From: Mycobacterium sp. PO1
Lineage (GTDB): Bacteria; Actinomycetota; Actinomycetes; Mycobacteriales; Mycobacteriaceae
Length of the DNA: 64,000 bases
Assembly: GCF_017312405.1 (NCBI RefSeq)
Contig: NZ_BLTG01000014.1
Span: forward strand, 48,391-112,390
Direction of reading: 5' to 3'
Position numbers and translations under genes: made by a program. Positions 9,574-19,880 of the stretch are shown here, piece after piece. The notes beneath the pieces were generated by a model that saw nothing but the letters and a program-made list of their open reading frames with translations, made no database searches and was not told where the DNA came from. The stretch's first letter is position 1. Each line of letters begins with the position of its first letter.

Positions 9574-10239
9574 GTGCTTTCCCACCGATTCGTCCGCCGC
9601 GTCCTGGCGGCGACCGCCGCCGCGGTGTTCCCGGTGGCGGCGACAGTCCTCTCGCCTGCCACGGCGTCCGCGCAGCCCTGCCCGGACGTCGAGGTGGTGT
9701 TCGCGCGCGGGACCAGCGAAGCGCCAGGGGTCGGACGAGTCGGGCAGGCGCTGGCAGATTCGCTGCGCGCACAGCTCGGCGGGCGCACCGTCGGCACCTA
9801 CGGAGTGAACTATCCGGCGACGTATGACTTCCTCAACGCCGCGGGCGGCGCCACCGATGCCGAGAACCGCATTGCGCTGATGGCCCAGCAGTGCCCCGGC
9901 ACCCGCATCGTGCTCGGCGGCTACTCCCAAGGTGCCGCGGTGGTCGACATGCTCGCCGGGGTGCCTCCGCTGGGCAACCGCATCGGCACTATCGGCTCGG
10001 CGCCCCCGTTGGCGGGCAGCCTGAACGGCAACGTCGCGGCGGTGGCGGTGTTCGGCAACCCGGCGACCAAGTTCGGCAATCCGGTCTCGGCCACGGGCTC
10101 GTTCGCGGGCAAGGCCATCGACCTGTGCGCCGACGGCGACCCGATCTGCTCGGACGGCCGCAACCCGTTCGCCCACACCCGCTATGAGACCCCCGAGTTC
10201 ATCGGACCGGCGGCGGGCTTCGTCGCGGGAAGGGTCTGA
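9574..10239 (+). CDS. Cutinase-family serine esterase (2 of 3)
   Basis: Tandem paralogue of the preceding cutinase. The signal peptide ends near ATASA (about residue 28), with mature CPDVEVVFARGTSEAPG. Nucleophile Ser118 lies in GGYSQGA, and the acid/His region reads CADGDPICSDGRNPFAHTRY. GTG is the likely start. It corresponds in position to Rv3452 (cut4). Spacing of 36 bp from the first copy allows co-transcription. Confidence 0.92.
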   Translation: MLSHRFVRRVLAATAAAVFPVAATVLSPATASAQPCPDVEVVFARGTSEAPGVGRVGQALADSLRAQLGGRTVGTYGVNYPATYDFLNAAGGATDAENRIALMAQQCPGTRIVLGGYSQGAAVVDMLAGVPPLGNRIGTIGSAPPLAGSLNGNVAAVAVFGNPATKFGNPVSATGSFAGKAIDLCADGDPICSDGRNPFAHTRYETPEFIGPAAGFVAGRV

Positions 10240-10279
10240 CCGCCTGCCCGCTTTCACCTTCGCCGTTAATATCGGGCAG

Positions 10280-10939
10280 GTGATCGTTGCTCTGGCCCGG
10301 CGATGCCGAGCCCTGTTCCTCGTACTGACCGTGCTGATGCCGGCCGTCGTGGCGTTGGCCCCCGGTGCCGCGGCCCAGTCCTGCCCGCAGGCCGAACTGA
10401 TCTTCGCGCGGGGCCGCGTCGAACCGGCGGGCGCCGGGCAGATCGGCAGCGCGTTGATCGGTGCGCTGCGGCAGAAGACCGGCATGGACATCGACCTGTA
10501 TTCGGTCAATTATCCCGCCGACACCGAGATCGACATCGGCGCCAACGACATGAGCCGGCGCATCCAGTACATGATGGACAACTGCTCGGACACCCGGCTG
10601 GTGCTCGGCGGCTACTCGTTGGGCGCGGCCGTCACCGACGTGGTCCTCGCCGTGCCGATCGCAGCGTTCGGATTCCGCAACCCGCTGCCGGCCGGGGCCG
10701 ACCGGCACATCGCCGCGGTGGCGTTGTTCGGCAACGGCATCGCCTGGGTCGGGCCGATCTCCAACTTCAATCCGCTCTACAGTGACCGGACCATCGAGCT
10801 GTGTCACGGCGACGACCCGATCTGCAACCCCACCGATCCGGAGAACTGGCAGGACTACTGGGCTGACCACCTCGCTCCGGCCTACATCAACGCCGGCATG
10901 GTCAACCAGGCCGCCGACTTCGTCGCGGGCCGGCTCTGA
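10280..10939 (+). CDS. Cutinase-family serine esterase (3 of 3), diverged
   Basis: Third tandem cutinase-like protein, 219 residues from a GTG at 10280 immediately before the hydrophobic signal peptide (ending GAAAQ). The nucleophile elbow is GGYSLGA (Ser113) rather than GGYSQGA, and the acid/His region is longer (CHGDDPICNP followed by a 19-residue stretch to DHLAPAY). It is clearly a duplicate, but these changes near the active site suggest altered substrate preference. The frame extends upstream to 10184, overlapping copy 2; that extension has no signal-peptide logic. Confidence 0.88.
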   Translation: MIVALARRCRALFLVLTVLMPAVVALAPGAAAQSCPQAELIFARGRVEPAGAGQIGSALIGALRQKTGMDIDLYSVNYPADTEIDIGANDMSRRIQYMMDNCSDTRLVLGGYSLGAAVTDVVLAVPIAAFGFRNPLPAGADRHIAAVALFGNGIAWVGPISNFNPLYSDRTIELCHGDDPICNPTDPENWQDYWADHLAPAYINAGMVNQAADFVAGRL

Positions 10940-10943
10940 GCGG

Positions 10944-11927
10944 TCAGCCGACCTCGTCGGACGTGCGCATGTCCCGGGTGACCCGGTTGCGCTCGGCCAG
11001 TTCGGCGTCGGGCGGGTAATCCACCGACACCAGGGTCAGGCCCCGGGCCGGGGCGGCCGCGAAGTCACTGGACCTCGCCGTCGCGGTCAGCAGTCGCGCA
11101 CACCATCGGGAGTCGCGGCGCTGCTCCCCCACCGCGAGCAACGCTCCGACCAGTGAACGGACCATGTTCCAGCAGAACGCGTCGGCGCTGACCTGCACGC
11201 TCACCCGGTCGCCGTCGGCGGTCACGTCCAGCCGCTGCAGCTCCCGAATCGTCGTCGCCCCGTCGCGGTGCCGACAGAACGCGGCGAAGTCGTGCAGGCC
11301 CAGCAGCGCGGTGGAGGCGTCAGCCATCGCGGCCACGTCCAGCGGACGCGGCCAGGGGGTCACGAACCGCGCCTCGTGCGGATCGGCGCCGTACCGCGCC
11401 GTCGTCAGACGGTAGACGTAGTGACGCCGCAGCGCCGAGAACCGTGCATCGAATCCGGTCGCGGCGCGAGTGATGTCCCGCACCCGGAGGTCCTCGGGCA
11501 ACATCCGGGCGAGGCGGCGCACCAGCGGCCCGAACTCGGCTTCACCGGCACGCACCGTCCGCGGATAGGCGTGCGACACCACTGTCGACGGGATATCGGC
11601 ATGGGCGACCTGGCCGGCGGCGTGCACGCCGGCGTCGGTGCGTCCCGCCGCTCTGGTGACGACCGGCACCCGGAAGATCGTCGACAGGGCCTCGTCGAGC
11701 ACTCCGGCCACCGTGCGCTGCCCGGCCTGCGTCGCCCAGCCGGCGAAGTCCGTTCCGTCGTAAGCGATGTCGAGACGCAGACGGGTCTCGTCACTCGACG
11801 AAGGAGGAGCACCCGCACGCGAGGAGGAAAAGGGAGACCCCGCACGCGAGGAGGGAAACGGAACAAGCCCGCCACCGGTGTCGATGGCGGGCTTGTTCAC
11901 AGCAGAATCGCTAGGACTTCTTGTCAT
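10944..11927 (-). CDS. truA: tRNA pseudouridine(38-40) synthase TruA
   Basis: Converts uridines 38-40 of the tRNA anticodon arm to pseudouridine. The catalytic Asp98 lies in GRTDAGVHA, and the fold begins at [16 protein letters not shown] (residue 50). The first ~48 residues are low-complexity (two SSRAG units) and contain the rplQ terminator hairpin. The only possible in-frame starts are the ATG at 11927, overlapping the rplQ end by 17 bp, and a GTG at 11900 at the foot of the hairpin. This makes the exact start uncertain. The gene continues the alpha operon in the usual mycobacterial order (Rv3455c). Confidence 0.9.
   Translation of the reverse strand: MTRSPSDSAVNKPAIDTGGGLVPFPSSRAGSPFSSSRAGAPPSSSDETRLRLDIAYDGTDFAGWATQAGQRTVAGVLDEALSTIFRVPVVTRAAGRTDAGVHAAGQVAHADIPSTVVSHAYPRTVRAGEAEFGPLVRRLARMLPEDLRVRDITRAATGFDARFSALRRHYVYRLTTARYGADPHEARFVTPWPRPLDVAAMADASTALLGLHDFAAFCRHRDGATTIRELQRLDVTADGDRVSVQVSADAFCWNMVRSLVGALLAVGEQRRDSRWCARLLTATARSSDFAAAPARGLTLVSVDYPPDAELAERNRVTRDMRTSDEVG
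11812..11854. repeat. Two 16-bp direct repeats in the truA leader region
   Basis: CCCGCACGCGAGGAGG occurs at 11812-11827 and again at 11839-11854, a 27-bp period. In the truA frame this gives a nine-residue repeat with the core SSRAG. The duplication lies between the hairpin at 11861 and the conserved TruA fold, and looks like recent slippage in an unconstrained segment. Confidence 0.8.
11861..11898 (-). terminator. Strong stem-loop after rplQ, inside the truA reading frame
   Basis: GAACAAGCCCGCCA pairs perfectly with TGGCGGGCTTGTTC (14 bp) around a 10-nt loop, beginning 13 nt past the rplQ stop on the minus strand. A weak T-containing stretch follows, so this would be an intrinsic terminator with a poor U-tract, or an attenuator between rplQ and truA. 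It lies within the annotated 5' end of truA. Confidence 0.75.
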
Positions 11928-12552
11928 CCTCGTCGGCTGCCTCGGCGGCCTCTTCCGTCGCGACGGCCTCGGCCTCGGAGGCCTGCGCCTCCTCGATCGC
12001 GGCGTCCTCGGCCTTGATCTCGTCCACCGTCTCCTCGACCGACTCGTCCTCTGTGGTCGGCCCCTCGGCGGCTTCCGGCTCGACAGCAGCCTGCGGCGCA
12101 GCGGCGGCGGCGACCTTCTGGGCGCCGGCTGAGCCCGACTCGATGTCGCCGCCGGAGCGGCTCCGGCGGGCCCGGTCGGCCTCCGACGTCACCGTCTTCT
12201 CCCGCACCAGTTCGATGACCGCCATCGGGGCGTTGTCGCCCTTGCGGTTCTCGACCTTGACGATGCGGGTGTAGCCGCCGTTGCGATCCGCGTAGAACGG
12301 ACCGATCTCGGCGAACAGGATGTGCACGACGTCCTTGTCGCGGATCTTCTTCATCACCTCACGCCGGTTGTGCAGCGTGCCCTTCTTGGCGTGGGTGATG
12401 AGCTTTTCCGCATACGGCCGCAGCGCCCGGGCCTTCGGCTCGGTGGTCTTGATGCGGCCGTGCTCGAACAGCGACGTGGCCAGGTTGGCCAGCAGCGCCT
12501 TCTGGTGCGAGGACGACCCGCCGAGGCGAGGACCCTTGGTGGGTTTGGGCAT
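11911..12552 (-). CDS. rplQ: 50S ribosomal protein L17
   Basis: Large-subunit ribosomal protein lining the peptide exit-tunnel region. The conserved core starts [20 protein letters not shown] and runs to about residue 118 ([11 protein letters not shown]). A further ~95 residues form an Ala/Glu-rich acidic tail, longer than the tail in M. tuberculosis L17 (about 180 residues total). It follows rpoA after about 97 bp, as in the alpha operon, and is followed by a strong stem-loop. Confidence 0.97.
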   Translation of the reverse strand: MPKPTKGPRLGGSSSHQKALLANLATSLFEHGRIKTTEPKARALRPYAEKLITHAKKGTLHNRREVMKKIRDKDVVHILFAEIGPFYADRNGGYTRIVKVENRKGDNAPMAVIELVREKTVTSEADRARRSRSGGDIESGSAGAQKVAAAAAPQAAVEPEAAEGPTTEDESVEETVDEIKAEDAAIEEAQASEAEAVATEEAAEAADEDDKKS

Positions 12553-12649
12553 TGCGACTATCTCCTAAATGGGGCCGGCCCCCGTATCAGGTAGGACCGG
12601 GACGGTTTTTCTTCAGAGCCGGTGGGCTCAGAGCTGTTCGGTTTCGCGC

Positions 12650-13756
<1,107 letters not shown>

Positions 13757-13801
13757 TTAGGTGTTTCCGGGGCGGCGGATGCCGCCCCGGAACAGTGAGC
13801 G

Positions 13802-14407
13802 CTACTTCGAGTAGAGCTCGACGATCAGCTGCTCGGTGAGCGGAACATCGATCTGCGCGCGCTCGGGCAGCTGGTGCACGAGGATGCGCTGACGCTCGCC
13901 GACGACCTGCAGCCAGCCCGGGATGGGACGCTCGCCGGCGGTCTGGCGGGCGACCTCGAAGGGCAGGGTGTTGATCGACTTGTCCTTGATGTCGATGATG
14001 TCGTACTGCGCGACCCGGTAGCTGGGGATGTCGACCTTCACGCCGTTGACGGTGAAGTGGCCGTGGCTGACCAGCTGACGCGCCATCCGGCGGGTCCGGG
14101 CCAGGCCGGCACGGTAGACGACGTTGTCGAGCCGGCTCTCCAGGATGCGCAGCAGGTTGTCACCGGTCTTGCCGGGGAGGCGGTTGGCCTCCTCGTAGTA
14201 GCGACGGAACTGCTTCTCCATCACGCCGTAGGTGAAGCGGGCCTTCTGCTTCTCCTGCAGCTGCTGGCGGTACTCGCTCTCCTTGATCCGCGCACGGCCG
14301 TGCTGGCCGGGCGGGTAAGGGCGCTTCTCGAAGGACTGATCTCCACCGACGAGGTCGACGCCGAGGCGGCGCGACTTGCGGGTGACGGGTCCGGTGTAAC
14401 GAGCCAT
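13802..14407 (-). CDS. rpsD: 30S ribosomal protein S4
   Basis: Primary 16S rRNA-binding assembly protein. It starts MARYTGPVTRKSRRLGVDL and contains the S4 RNA-binding domain around ARQLVSHGHFTVNGVKVDIPSY; length is 201 residues, as in mycobacteria. It lacks the zinc-binding cysteines found in some paralogues. It lies 20 bp after rpsK and 87 bp before rpoA. Confidence 0.98.
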   Translation of the reverse strand: MARYTGPVTRKSRRLGVDLVGGDQSFEKRPYPPGQHGRARIKESEYRQQLQEKQKARFTYGVMEKQFRRYYEEANRLPGKTGDNLLRILESRLDNVVYRAGLARTRRMARQLVSHGHFTVNGVKVDIPSYRVAQYDIIDIKDKSINTLPFEVARQTAGERPIPGWLQVVGERQRILVHQLPERAQIDVPLTEQLIVELYSK

Positions 14408-14427
14408 GTGTTTCTAACTCCTCTTCC

Positions 14428-14847
14428 CTAGACCCGGCGCCGCTTGGGCGGACGGCAGCCGTTGTGCGGCTGCGGGGTGACATCGGAAATTGCGCCGACC
14501 TCGAGACCGGCGGCCTGCAACGAACGGATCGCGGTCTCGCGGCCCGAACCCGGGCCCTTGACGAAGACGTCGACCTTCTTCACGCCGTGCTCCTGCGCCT
14601 TGCGGGCCGCGTTCTCGGCGGCCAGCTGCGCGGCGAACGGTGTCGACTTGCGCGACCCCTTGAAGCCGACGTGCCCCGACGACGCCCAGGCGATGACGTT
14701 GCCCTGCGGGTCGGTGATCGAGACGATCGTGTTGTTGAACGTGCTCTTGATGTGCGCGGCGCCGTGCGGGACGTTCTTCTTTTCCCTGCGGCGGGTGGTC
14801 TTACCCCGCTTACCGGCGGTACCCGCGGCCTTCTTCTGTGGTGGCAT
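14428..14847 (-). CDS. rpsK: 30S ribosomal protein S11
   Basis: Platform protein of the small subunit. It has a basic N terminus ([17 protein letters not shown]), the conserved [13 protein letters not shown] segment, and the C-terminal [13 protein letters not shown] signature. Its 139 residues match the family in mycobacteria. It lies 6 bp after the rpsM stop, within the alpha operon. Confidence 0.98.
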   Translation of the reverse strand: MPPQKKAAGTAGKRGKTTRRREKKNVPHGAAHIKSTFNNTIVSITDPQGNVIAWASSGHVGFKGSRKSTPFAAQLAAENAARKAQEHGVKKVDVFVKGPGSGRETAIRSLQAAGLEVGAISDVTPQPHNGCRPPKRRRV

Positions 14848-14853
14848 GTCTGA

Positions 14854-15228
14854 TTACCTGGCCTTCTTCTTGCCGGCGATGGTGCGCTTGGGACCCTTGC
14901 GGGTGCGCGCGTTGGTCTTGGTCCGCTGGCCGCGCACCGGCAGGCCGCGGCGGTGCCGCAGGCCCTGGTAGCAGCCGATCTCGATCTTGCGACGGATGTC
15001 GGCCTGCACCTCGCGGCGCAGGTCACCCTCCACCTTGAGGTTGCCCTCGATGTAGTCGCGCAGCTGGGTCACCTGGTCGTCGGTGAGGTCTTTGGTGCGC
15101 AGTTCGCGGCTGATGCCGGTGGCGTCCAGGATCTCCTGCGACCGGGTGCGGCCGACGCCGTAGATGTAGGTCAGTGCGACCTCCATGCGCTTGTCGCGCG
15201 GGAGGTCAACGCCCATTAGTCGGGCCAT
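14854..15228 (-). CDS. rpsM: 30S ribosomal protein S13
   Basis: Head protein of the small subunit contacting the 50S bridge and P-site tRNA. It has the conserved GVDLPRDKR start, the [20 protein letters not shown] signature and a basic tail. The ATG at 15228 (MARLMG) is preferred over the ATG three codons upstream, because GAGGA is then 10 nt away and the family starts MARL. It heads the rpsM-rpsK-rpsD run after a 155-bp gap from rpmJ. Confidence 0.97.
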   Translation of the reverse strand: MARLMGVDLPRDKRMEVALTYIYGVGRTRSQEILDATGISRELRTKDLTDDQVTQLRDYIEGNLKVEGDLRREVQADIRRKIEIGCYQGLRHRRGLPVRGQRTKTNARTRKGPKRTIAGKKKAR

Positions 15229-15383
15229 GTGTGCCATTCCTCGTTCTCTGCGGAGGTCTTGTCCCAGCCCGTTCCCCGTGTGGGGTCCGGCCTCCGTGCC
15301 GGACGTGTGTCGAGGGCCCTATGCCCTCAGTGGTGCTGGGATTTCTGCATTCAGTTGTGGGTGCTGCTCAGCTGGTCTGCTGT

Positions 15384-15497
15384 CTAGCCCTGCCGCTGCT
15401 TGTGGCGGGGATCGGAGCAGATCACCATGACCCGCCCATGCCGGCGGATCACCCTGCACTTGTCGCAGATCGGCTTGACGCTCGGGTTCACCTTCAC
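15384..15497 (-). CDS. rpmJ: 50S ribosomal protein L36
   Basis: A 37-residue protein starting from GTG ([14 protein letters not shown]) and ending DPRHKQRQG. The zinc-binding set C11, C14, C27 and H32 is intact, so this is the zinc-type (C+) L36. A longer frame is open upstream but the family starts here. It lies between infA and rpsM in the conserved order. Confidence 0.97.
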
Positions 15498-15591
15498 GGC
15501 TCGTTCGATCCTTCTCTTGCTTCGGTCGGGGTGGTTGTGCGTGTGCGACGGACGCGTGCGCTCGGTTGTCGATCCCTCGCGCGAGCGATCG

Positions 15592-15813
15592 TCACTTGTA
15601 GCGGTACACGATGCGGCCGCGGGACAGGTCGTAGGGAGACAACTCCACCACGACGCGGTCCTCCGGGAGGATGCGGATGTAGTGCTGCCGCATCTTTCCG
15701 CTGATGTGGGCGAGGACCTTGTGTCCGTTCTCCAGCTCAATGCGGAACATCGCATTGGGCAGAGGTTCGACAACACGGCCCTCGACCTCTATGGCACCGT
15801 CTTTCTTGGCCAT
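15592..15813 (-). CDS. infA: Translation initiation factor IF-1
   Basis: A 73-residue OB-fold factor that binds the 30S A site during initiation. It starts [20 protein letters not shown] and ends GRIVYRYK, the canonical sequence. It heads the infA-rpmJ-rpsM-rpsK-rpsD-rpoA-rplQ run. In many bacteria map lies directly upstream; here map is about 42 kb away on the same strand. Confidence 0.98.
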
Positions 15814-16060
15814 ACTCTGTAGCGATCCTTGCTTTCGTTTCGTATCGGCTTGTTGGCCTGCTCAGCCTCATCGGCCTGGTCAGCACAGCCTTCGGTCCGA
15901 CTTGAAAACGTGGGCCGGATCTGGAGAATTCCCGGGAATTCCCGACAGGGCACGCAAAGAAGTCGGCGCGGTAGCCGCACCGTTGGTCCATGCTACTCCG
16001 AGAGCGTCCGGGCCCAAAATCCGCTGACCAGCGGTCCCGGCACGACAAACCCAGCCGTGG
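15814..16060. promoter_or_regulatory. infA operon upstream region with a 16-bp palindrome
   Basis: 247 bp without a gene, between the SulP gene and infA, both on the minus strand. It must hold the promoter of the infA-ribosomal operon. A perfect palindrome GAATTCCCGGGAATTC lies at 15926-15941, 113 bp before the infA start. No other clear element was seen. Confidence 0.5.
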
Positions 16061-17770
16061 TCACCCGCAGTCGGGGTGGGCCTGGCGATACGCCTCGACC
16101 GCGGTGGGCAGCGTCATGAAGATCAGGTCGGGCCCGATGCGGTCGAGAAGCCCCGCCGCGGCGAGCGCGTCGCGCAGATCCTGTTTCACTCTCGCCATCG
16201 CGAACACGATGCCGCGGCGCTCGCACTCGGTTCGCAGCTGTTCCAGCGCGTCCAGAGCGGTCAGGTCCACCTCGACATTGGATTCCGCGTTGAGCAGGAA
16301 CCAGCGCACGGGTCGTGGCGAGTCCTCGATCGCCGCCAGGGCGCGGCGACGGAAGTCGGCGGCGTTGGCGAAGAACAGCGGCGCGTCATAGCGGTAGACC
16401 AGCAGTCCGGGCACCACCGTCGCCGCCGGATAGTCGTCGACGTCGTGCATTCCCGGCAGGCCGGGCACCAGGCCCTGGACGCTGTCGTGGGCGTGCGCCA
16501 GCCGGCGCAACAGGTCTGCCACCGACAACCCGATCGCGACCAGCACGCCGTTGAGCACCCCGAAGACGACCACCGCCGCGGTGGTGGCCAGTGCGATCAC
16601 CAACTCACTGCGGCGGAAGCGGGCCAGCCGGCCGAACTCGGCGACGTCGACCAGCTTCGTGGCGGCGAAGACGACCAGCGCTCCCAGCGCGGCGGACGGG
16701 ATGGCGGCCATGACGCCTCCCCCGAAGACCAGCGCGGTGGCGAGCACCCCGAGCACCACCAGCGAGTAGACCTGGGTGCGGGCCCCTGCGGCGTCGGCGA
16801 GCGCGGTACGGCTGCCACTCGAGCTGATCGGGAATCCCCGGAACATCCCGGCGACGAGGTTGCACACCCCCAGCGCACGCAGCTCGGCATGGGGGTCGAT
16901 GTCCTCACCTCGGCGCGAGGCGAAGGCCCGCGCGGTCAGCACGTTGTCGGAGAACGCCACGACGGCGATCCCCAGTGCGGGGACGACGAGGTCGCCGAGC
17001 ATCTCGCCGGACAACGCAGGCCAGTCCGGAACGGGCAGTCCTGCCGGGATCGCGCCGACGACGTCGACTACGTCGGCGCCGTTGCGGGACCCCGCGAACA
17101 GCGCGACCGCGGCGGTCGCCGCGAGGATGCCGATCAACGGGCCGGGAAGGCGCGGCGCGCGAGAGTCGAGCGCGAAGATCACCGCCAGCACCGCCGCGGT
17201 GAGCGCCACTGTGGGCCAGTGCAACTCGGGCACCACGGTCACGAAGGTGCGCACCTGCTCGATGACCGAGTCGCCGGAGACCGTCACACCGGTCAGCCGG
17301 CCCAGCTGGCTGGCCACCATCATCGCGGCGATGCCGGCCAGATATCCGACCAGCACCGGCCGGGAGAGCAGGTTCGCCAGGAAACCCAGCCGGAGCAGCC
17401 CGGCGACGACGCAGATCACCCCGACCAGAAGCGCCAACGTCGCGGCGTGTGCGGCGTAACGGCCGGGGTCGGCGGAACCCACCACCGGCACCAGCACCGC
17501 TGCCGTCATCAGCGCGGTGGTGGACTCGGGACCGATGGACAGCTGGCGCGACGAGCCCAGAAACGCGTAGATCACCAACGGAGGCAATGCGGCCCACAAA
17601 CCGGCAACGGGAGCGAGCCCGGCGAGGGTGGCATAGGCGAGGGCTTGCGGCACCAGATAGGCCGACACCGTCAGACCGCCCAGGACGTCGCCGCGCACCG
17701 CGGTACGGGGGTAGCCGCGGAAGTTGGCCAGCCCGGGTACGACCTGCGTCACCCACCCGGCGCCGATCAT
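16061..17770 (-). CDS. SulP-family anion transporter with STAS domain
   Basis: SLC26/SulP permease for sulfate, bicarbonate or another small anion. The N-terminal part (residues about 20-420) contains the multi-helix core, including [26 protein letters not shown] near the start and the [12 protein letters not shown] region; the C-terminal ~120 residues form a STAS domain ([22 protein letters not shown]). The ATG at 17770 has GAGGAGGG 2-9 nt upstream; the frame is open further but without a ribosome site. It is divergent from a universal stress gene across 182 bp. Confidence 0.92.
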   Translation of the reverse strand: MIGAGWVTQVVPGLANFRGYPRTAVRGDVLGGLTVSAYLVPQALAYATLAGLAPVAGLWAALPPLVIYAFLGSSRQLSIGPESTTALMTAAVLVPVVGSADPGRYAAHAATLALLVGVICVVAGLLRLGFLANLLSRPVLVGYLAGIAAMMVASQLGRLTGVTVSGDSVIEQVRTFVTVVPELHWPTVALTAAVLAVIFALDSRAPRLPGPLIGILAATAAVALFAGSRNGADVVDVVGAIPAGLPVPDWPALSGEMLGDLVVPALGIAVVAFSDNVLTARAFASRRGEDIDPHAELRALGVCNLVAGMFRGFPISSSGSRTALADAAGARTQVYSLVVLGVLATALVFGGGVMAAIPSAALGALVVFAATKLVDVAEFGRLARFRRSELVIALATTAAVVVFGVLNGVLVAIGLSVADLLRRLAHAHDSVQGLVPGLPGMHDVDDYPAATVVPGLLVYRYDAPLFFANAADFRRRALAAIEDSPRPVRWFLLNAESNVEVDLTALDALEQLRTECERRGIVFAMARVKQDLRDALAAAGLLDRIGPDLIFMTLPTAVEAYRQAHPDCG

Positions 17771-17836
17771 GGCCCTCCTCGGCGTGCGGCCCTCCCCGGT
17801 CCGGATCGACGTTAGATCATCCGGCGCTGACCGGTA

Positions 17837-17850
17837 GAGGCATTTGGACC
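17837..17850. promoter_or_regulatory. Weak DosR-like box in the sulP/USP divergent region
   Basis: GAGGC-ATTT-GGACC resembles GGGAC-N4-GTCCC at 6 of 10 core positions, 102 bp before the USP start. It is the weakest of the boxes in this region and is listed because stronger boxes precede other USP genes here. Confidence 0.3.
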
Positions 17851-17952
17851 CTGCCGCACGGTGACGTATGCCTCCGGCGCCGGTCGTCGCTGCGCCATAC
17901 CGTCGATCCAGGTTCGCCGGCACTGCCGGATCGTCGGTTCGAGGAGGTCATC

Positions 17953-18834
17953 ATGGCATCACATCGAGGAATCGTGGTCGGGGTGGACGGCTCGCCGGAG
18001 GCCGAATCGGCCGTCGAATGGGCCGCGCGGGAAGCGCTCCTGCACGGGGTACCGCTGACGCTGGCCCACGTTCTGCCCACCGCGCAAGCCCTCACCTGGT
18101 ACGAGGTGTCGGTATCCGGTGAACTCGACGAGATCGCGCAGCGCCGCGCCCGCGAAATCCTGCGCCAGGCAACGCTGGTGGCCGAGCAGGCAGTCGCCGA
18201 CGACGGTCCGATCACGATCAGCGAACACGTGGAAGAAGGCAACGCCACGAAGACGATGGTCGACCTGTCCAAGGACGCGCAACTGCTCGTGGTCGGCAAC
18301 CGGGGACTCGGCCGGGTGGGCCGGGCTCTGCTGGGCTCGGTCAGCTCCGGCCTCATCCACCACGCCCACTGCCCGGTGGCGGTGGTCCACGAGCAGGCCG
18401 ACGCGACGATGCAGTCCGAGCAGGCCCCGGTCGTGGTGGGTGTCGACGGGTCGCCGGCGTCGGAGACCGCGGTGGCGGTGGCTTTCGACGAGGCGTCCCG
18501 GCGGGCGGTGCCACTGGTGGCGGTGCACGCCTGGAGTGACCCCACCATCTATGCGTTCCCCAACGAAGAGTGGATGACGTTGCGCCCCCAGGCCGAGGAG
18601 CTGCTCGCCGAGCGGTTGGCCGGCTGGCAGGAGCGCTACCCGGAGGTGCAGGTACGGCGCGTGGTGGTGCGCGACCGGCCCGCCCATCAGCTGCTCGAGC
18701 AGGCCGAGTCCGCCCAGCTCGTCGTCGTCGGCAGTCACGGCCGCGGCGGTTTCGCCGGCATGCTGCTGGGTTCGGTGGGGACCGCGGTGGCCCAGTCCGC
18801 CCGGACGCCGGTGATCGTTGCACGCTCCAGCTGA
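17953..18834 (+). CDS. Universal stress protein, two USP domains
   Basis: Cytoplasmic tandem-USP protein of 293 residues. Each half begins with the ATP-binding VVGVDGSP motif ([31 protein letters not shown]) and ends with the G-x2-G-x9-GS motif ([34 protein letters not shown]), so both sites look able to bind ATP. The ATG at 17953 is preceded by GAGGAGGTCATC. Such proteins are DosR-regulated dormancy factors in M. tuberculosis. Its 3' end overlaps the MgtE-like gene. Confidence 0.93.
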   Translation: MASHRGIVVGVDGSPEAESAVEWAAREALLHGVPLTLAHVLPTAQALTWYEVSVSGELDEIAQRRAREILRQATLVAEQAVADDGPITISEHVEEGNATKTMVDLSKDAQLLVVGNRGLGRVGRALLGSVSSGLIHHAHCPVAVVHEQADATMQSEQAPVVVGVDGSPASETAVAVAFDEASRRAVPLVAVHAWSDPTIYAFPNEEWMTLRPQAEELLAERLAGWQERYPEVQVRRVVVRDRPAHQLLEQAESAQLVVVGSHGRGGFAGMLLGSVGTAVAQSARTPVIVARSS

Positions 18835-19804
18835 ACCGGGCGATCTGCTCGCCTCCGCCGACGCGGCGCTGCACCACGCCTCGACCCGGGTCCCCACCGC
18901 TGATGAGCTGACCCCGGTCGACGCGGCGCTCGACGCCATGCGGGGCCGCCGGTTCGACAGCGCCGCAGCGGTGGCCGTGCTCGACGGCCGGCACCTGGTG
19001 GGCGTCGCCACCATCGAGCAGTTGTTGGCCGCGCCTGCCGGCGCCTGCCTGCGTGACGTCATGGATGCCAACCCGCCGGTGGTCGCCCCGGACACGGACC
19101 GCGAGCACGCCGCGTGGCAGGCCGTGCAGCGTGGGGAGCCAGGGCTGGCGGTGGTCGACGAGGACGGTCGCTTCCGTGGACTGATCTCGCCTCAGCAGTT
19201 GCTCACCGTTCTGCTCCAGGAACACGACGAGGACCTGGCCCGCCTCGGCGGCTTCCTCAGCGATGTCGAGCATGCGCGGTCCACCAGCGTCGAGTCGATC
19301 GGGCGGCGATTGTGGCACCGGTTGCCCTGGCTGTTGATCGGGTTGCTCGGGGCCATGGTGTCGGCGGTGTTGATGACGGCGTTCGAGGCGCAGTTGTCGG
19401 CCGACCTCGCGGTCGCCTATTTCGTCCCCGGCATCGTCTACCTCGCCGACGCGGTGGGCACCCAGACCGAGACGCTGGCGATCCGGGGGCTGTCGGTCGG
19501 GGTCGGGATCCGCCGGATCACCGGCCGTGAAGCGCTGACCGGGTTGTCGATGGGTCTGCTGCTCGGTGCTGTGATGTGGCCGCTCGTCGCTGTCATGACG
19601 GGCAACGTCGCGCTGGCGCTGGCGGTTTCGGTGGCGATTCTGGGAGCGAGCACGGTGGCCACCGTGGTGGCGTTGTGTCTGCCGTGGCTGCTGCACCGCC
19701 TCGGCAAGGACCCGGCGTTCGGTTCGGGACCACTGGCCACCGTCGTGCAGGATCTGCTGTCGATCCTGCTGTACTTCGCCGCGGTCTCGGTGTTCCTCGG
19801 TTGA
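18818..19804 (+). CDS. CBS-domain MgtE-like divalent cation transporter
   Basis: 328-residue protein. Two CBS-like units (residues about 20-140: [33 protein letters not shown]) are followed by an MgtE-type membrane domain of about five helices, with [24 protein letters not shown] resembling the MgtE PxxxxxGGNxGxQ pore segment. The N-terminal superhelical domain of classic MgtE is missing. A TTG at 18818 overlaps the USP gene by 17 bp, suggesting co-translation with it; no stronger start is seen. Mg2+ or Co2+ transport is inferred from family. Confidence 0.8.
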   Translation: MHAPAEPGDLLASADAALHHASTRVPTADELTPVDAALDAMRGRRFDSAAAVAVLDGRHLVGVATIEQLLAAPAGACLRDVMDANPPVVAPDTDREHAAWQAVQRGEPGLAVVDEDGRFRGLISPQQLLTVLLQEHDEDLARLGGFLSDVEHARSTSVESIGRRLWHRLPWLLIGLLGAMVSAVLMTAFEAQLSADLAVAYFVPGIVYLADAVGTQTETLAIRGLSVGVGIRRITGREALTGLSMGLLLGAVMWPLVAVMTGNVALALAVSVAILGASTVATVVALCLPWLLHRLGKDPAFGSGPLATVVQDLLSILLYFAAVSVFLG

Positions 19805-19835
19805 GCCGGTCGTCATAGAGTCGCCCATAGCGGCC

Positions 19836-19849
19836 GGGTCATCCGGCCC
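19836..19849 (+). promoter_or_regulatory. Putative DosR box upstream of USP
   Basis: GGGTC-ATCC-GGCCC, 8 of 10 matches to the GGGAC-N4-GTCCC core, 31 bp before the USP start at 19881. The surrounding GGCCGG...CCGGCC is also a short inverted repeat, so a structural role after the MgtE-like gene is an alternative. Confidence 0.4.
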
Positions 19850-19880
19850 GACGCCCGTAGACAGCGAAAGGAAGCCCCTG

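Noticed and set aside
10184..10279. N-terminal extension of the third cutinase
   Set aside because: It overlaps copy 2 and puts polar residues before the signal peptide; GTG 10280 is more likely.
15229..15383. A gene between rpsM and rpmJ
   Set aside because: 155 bp with only short frames; a small hairpin (GAGGGC-CCTAT-GCCCTC at 15312-15328) is the only structure seen.
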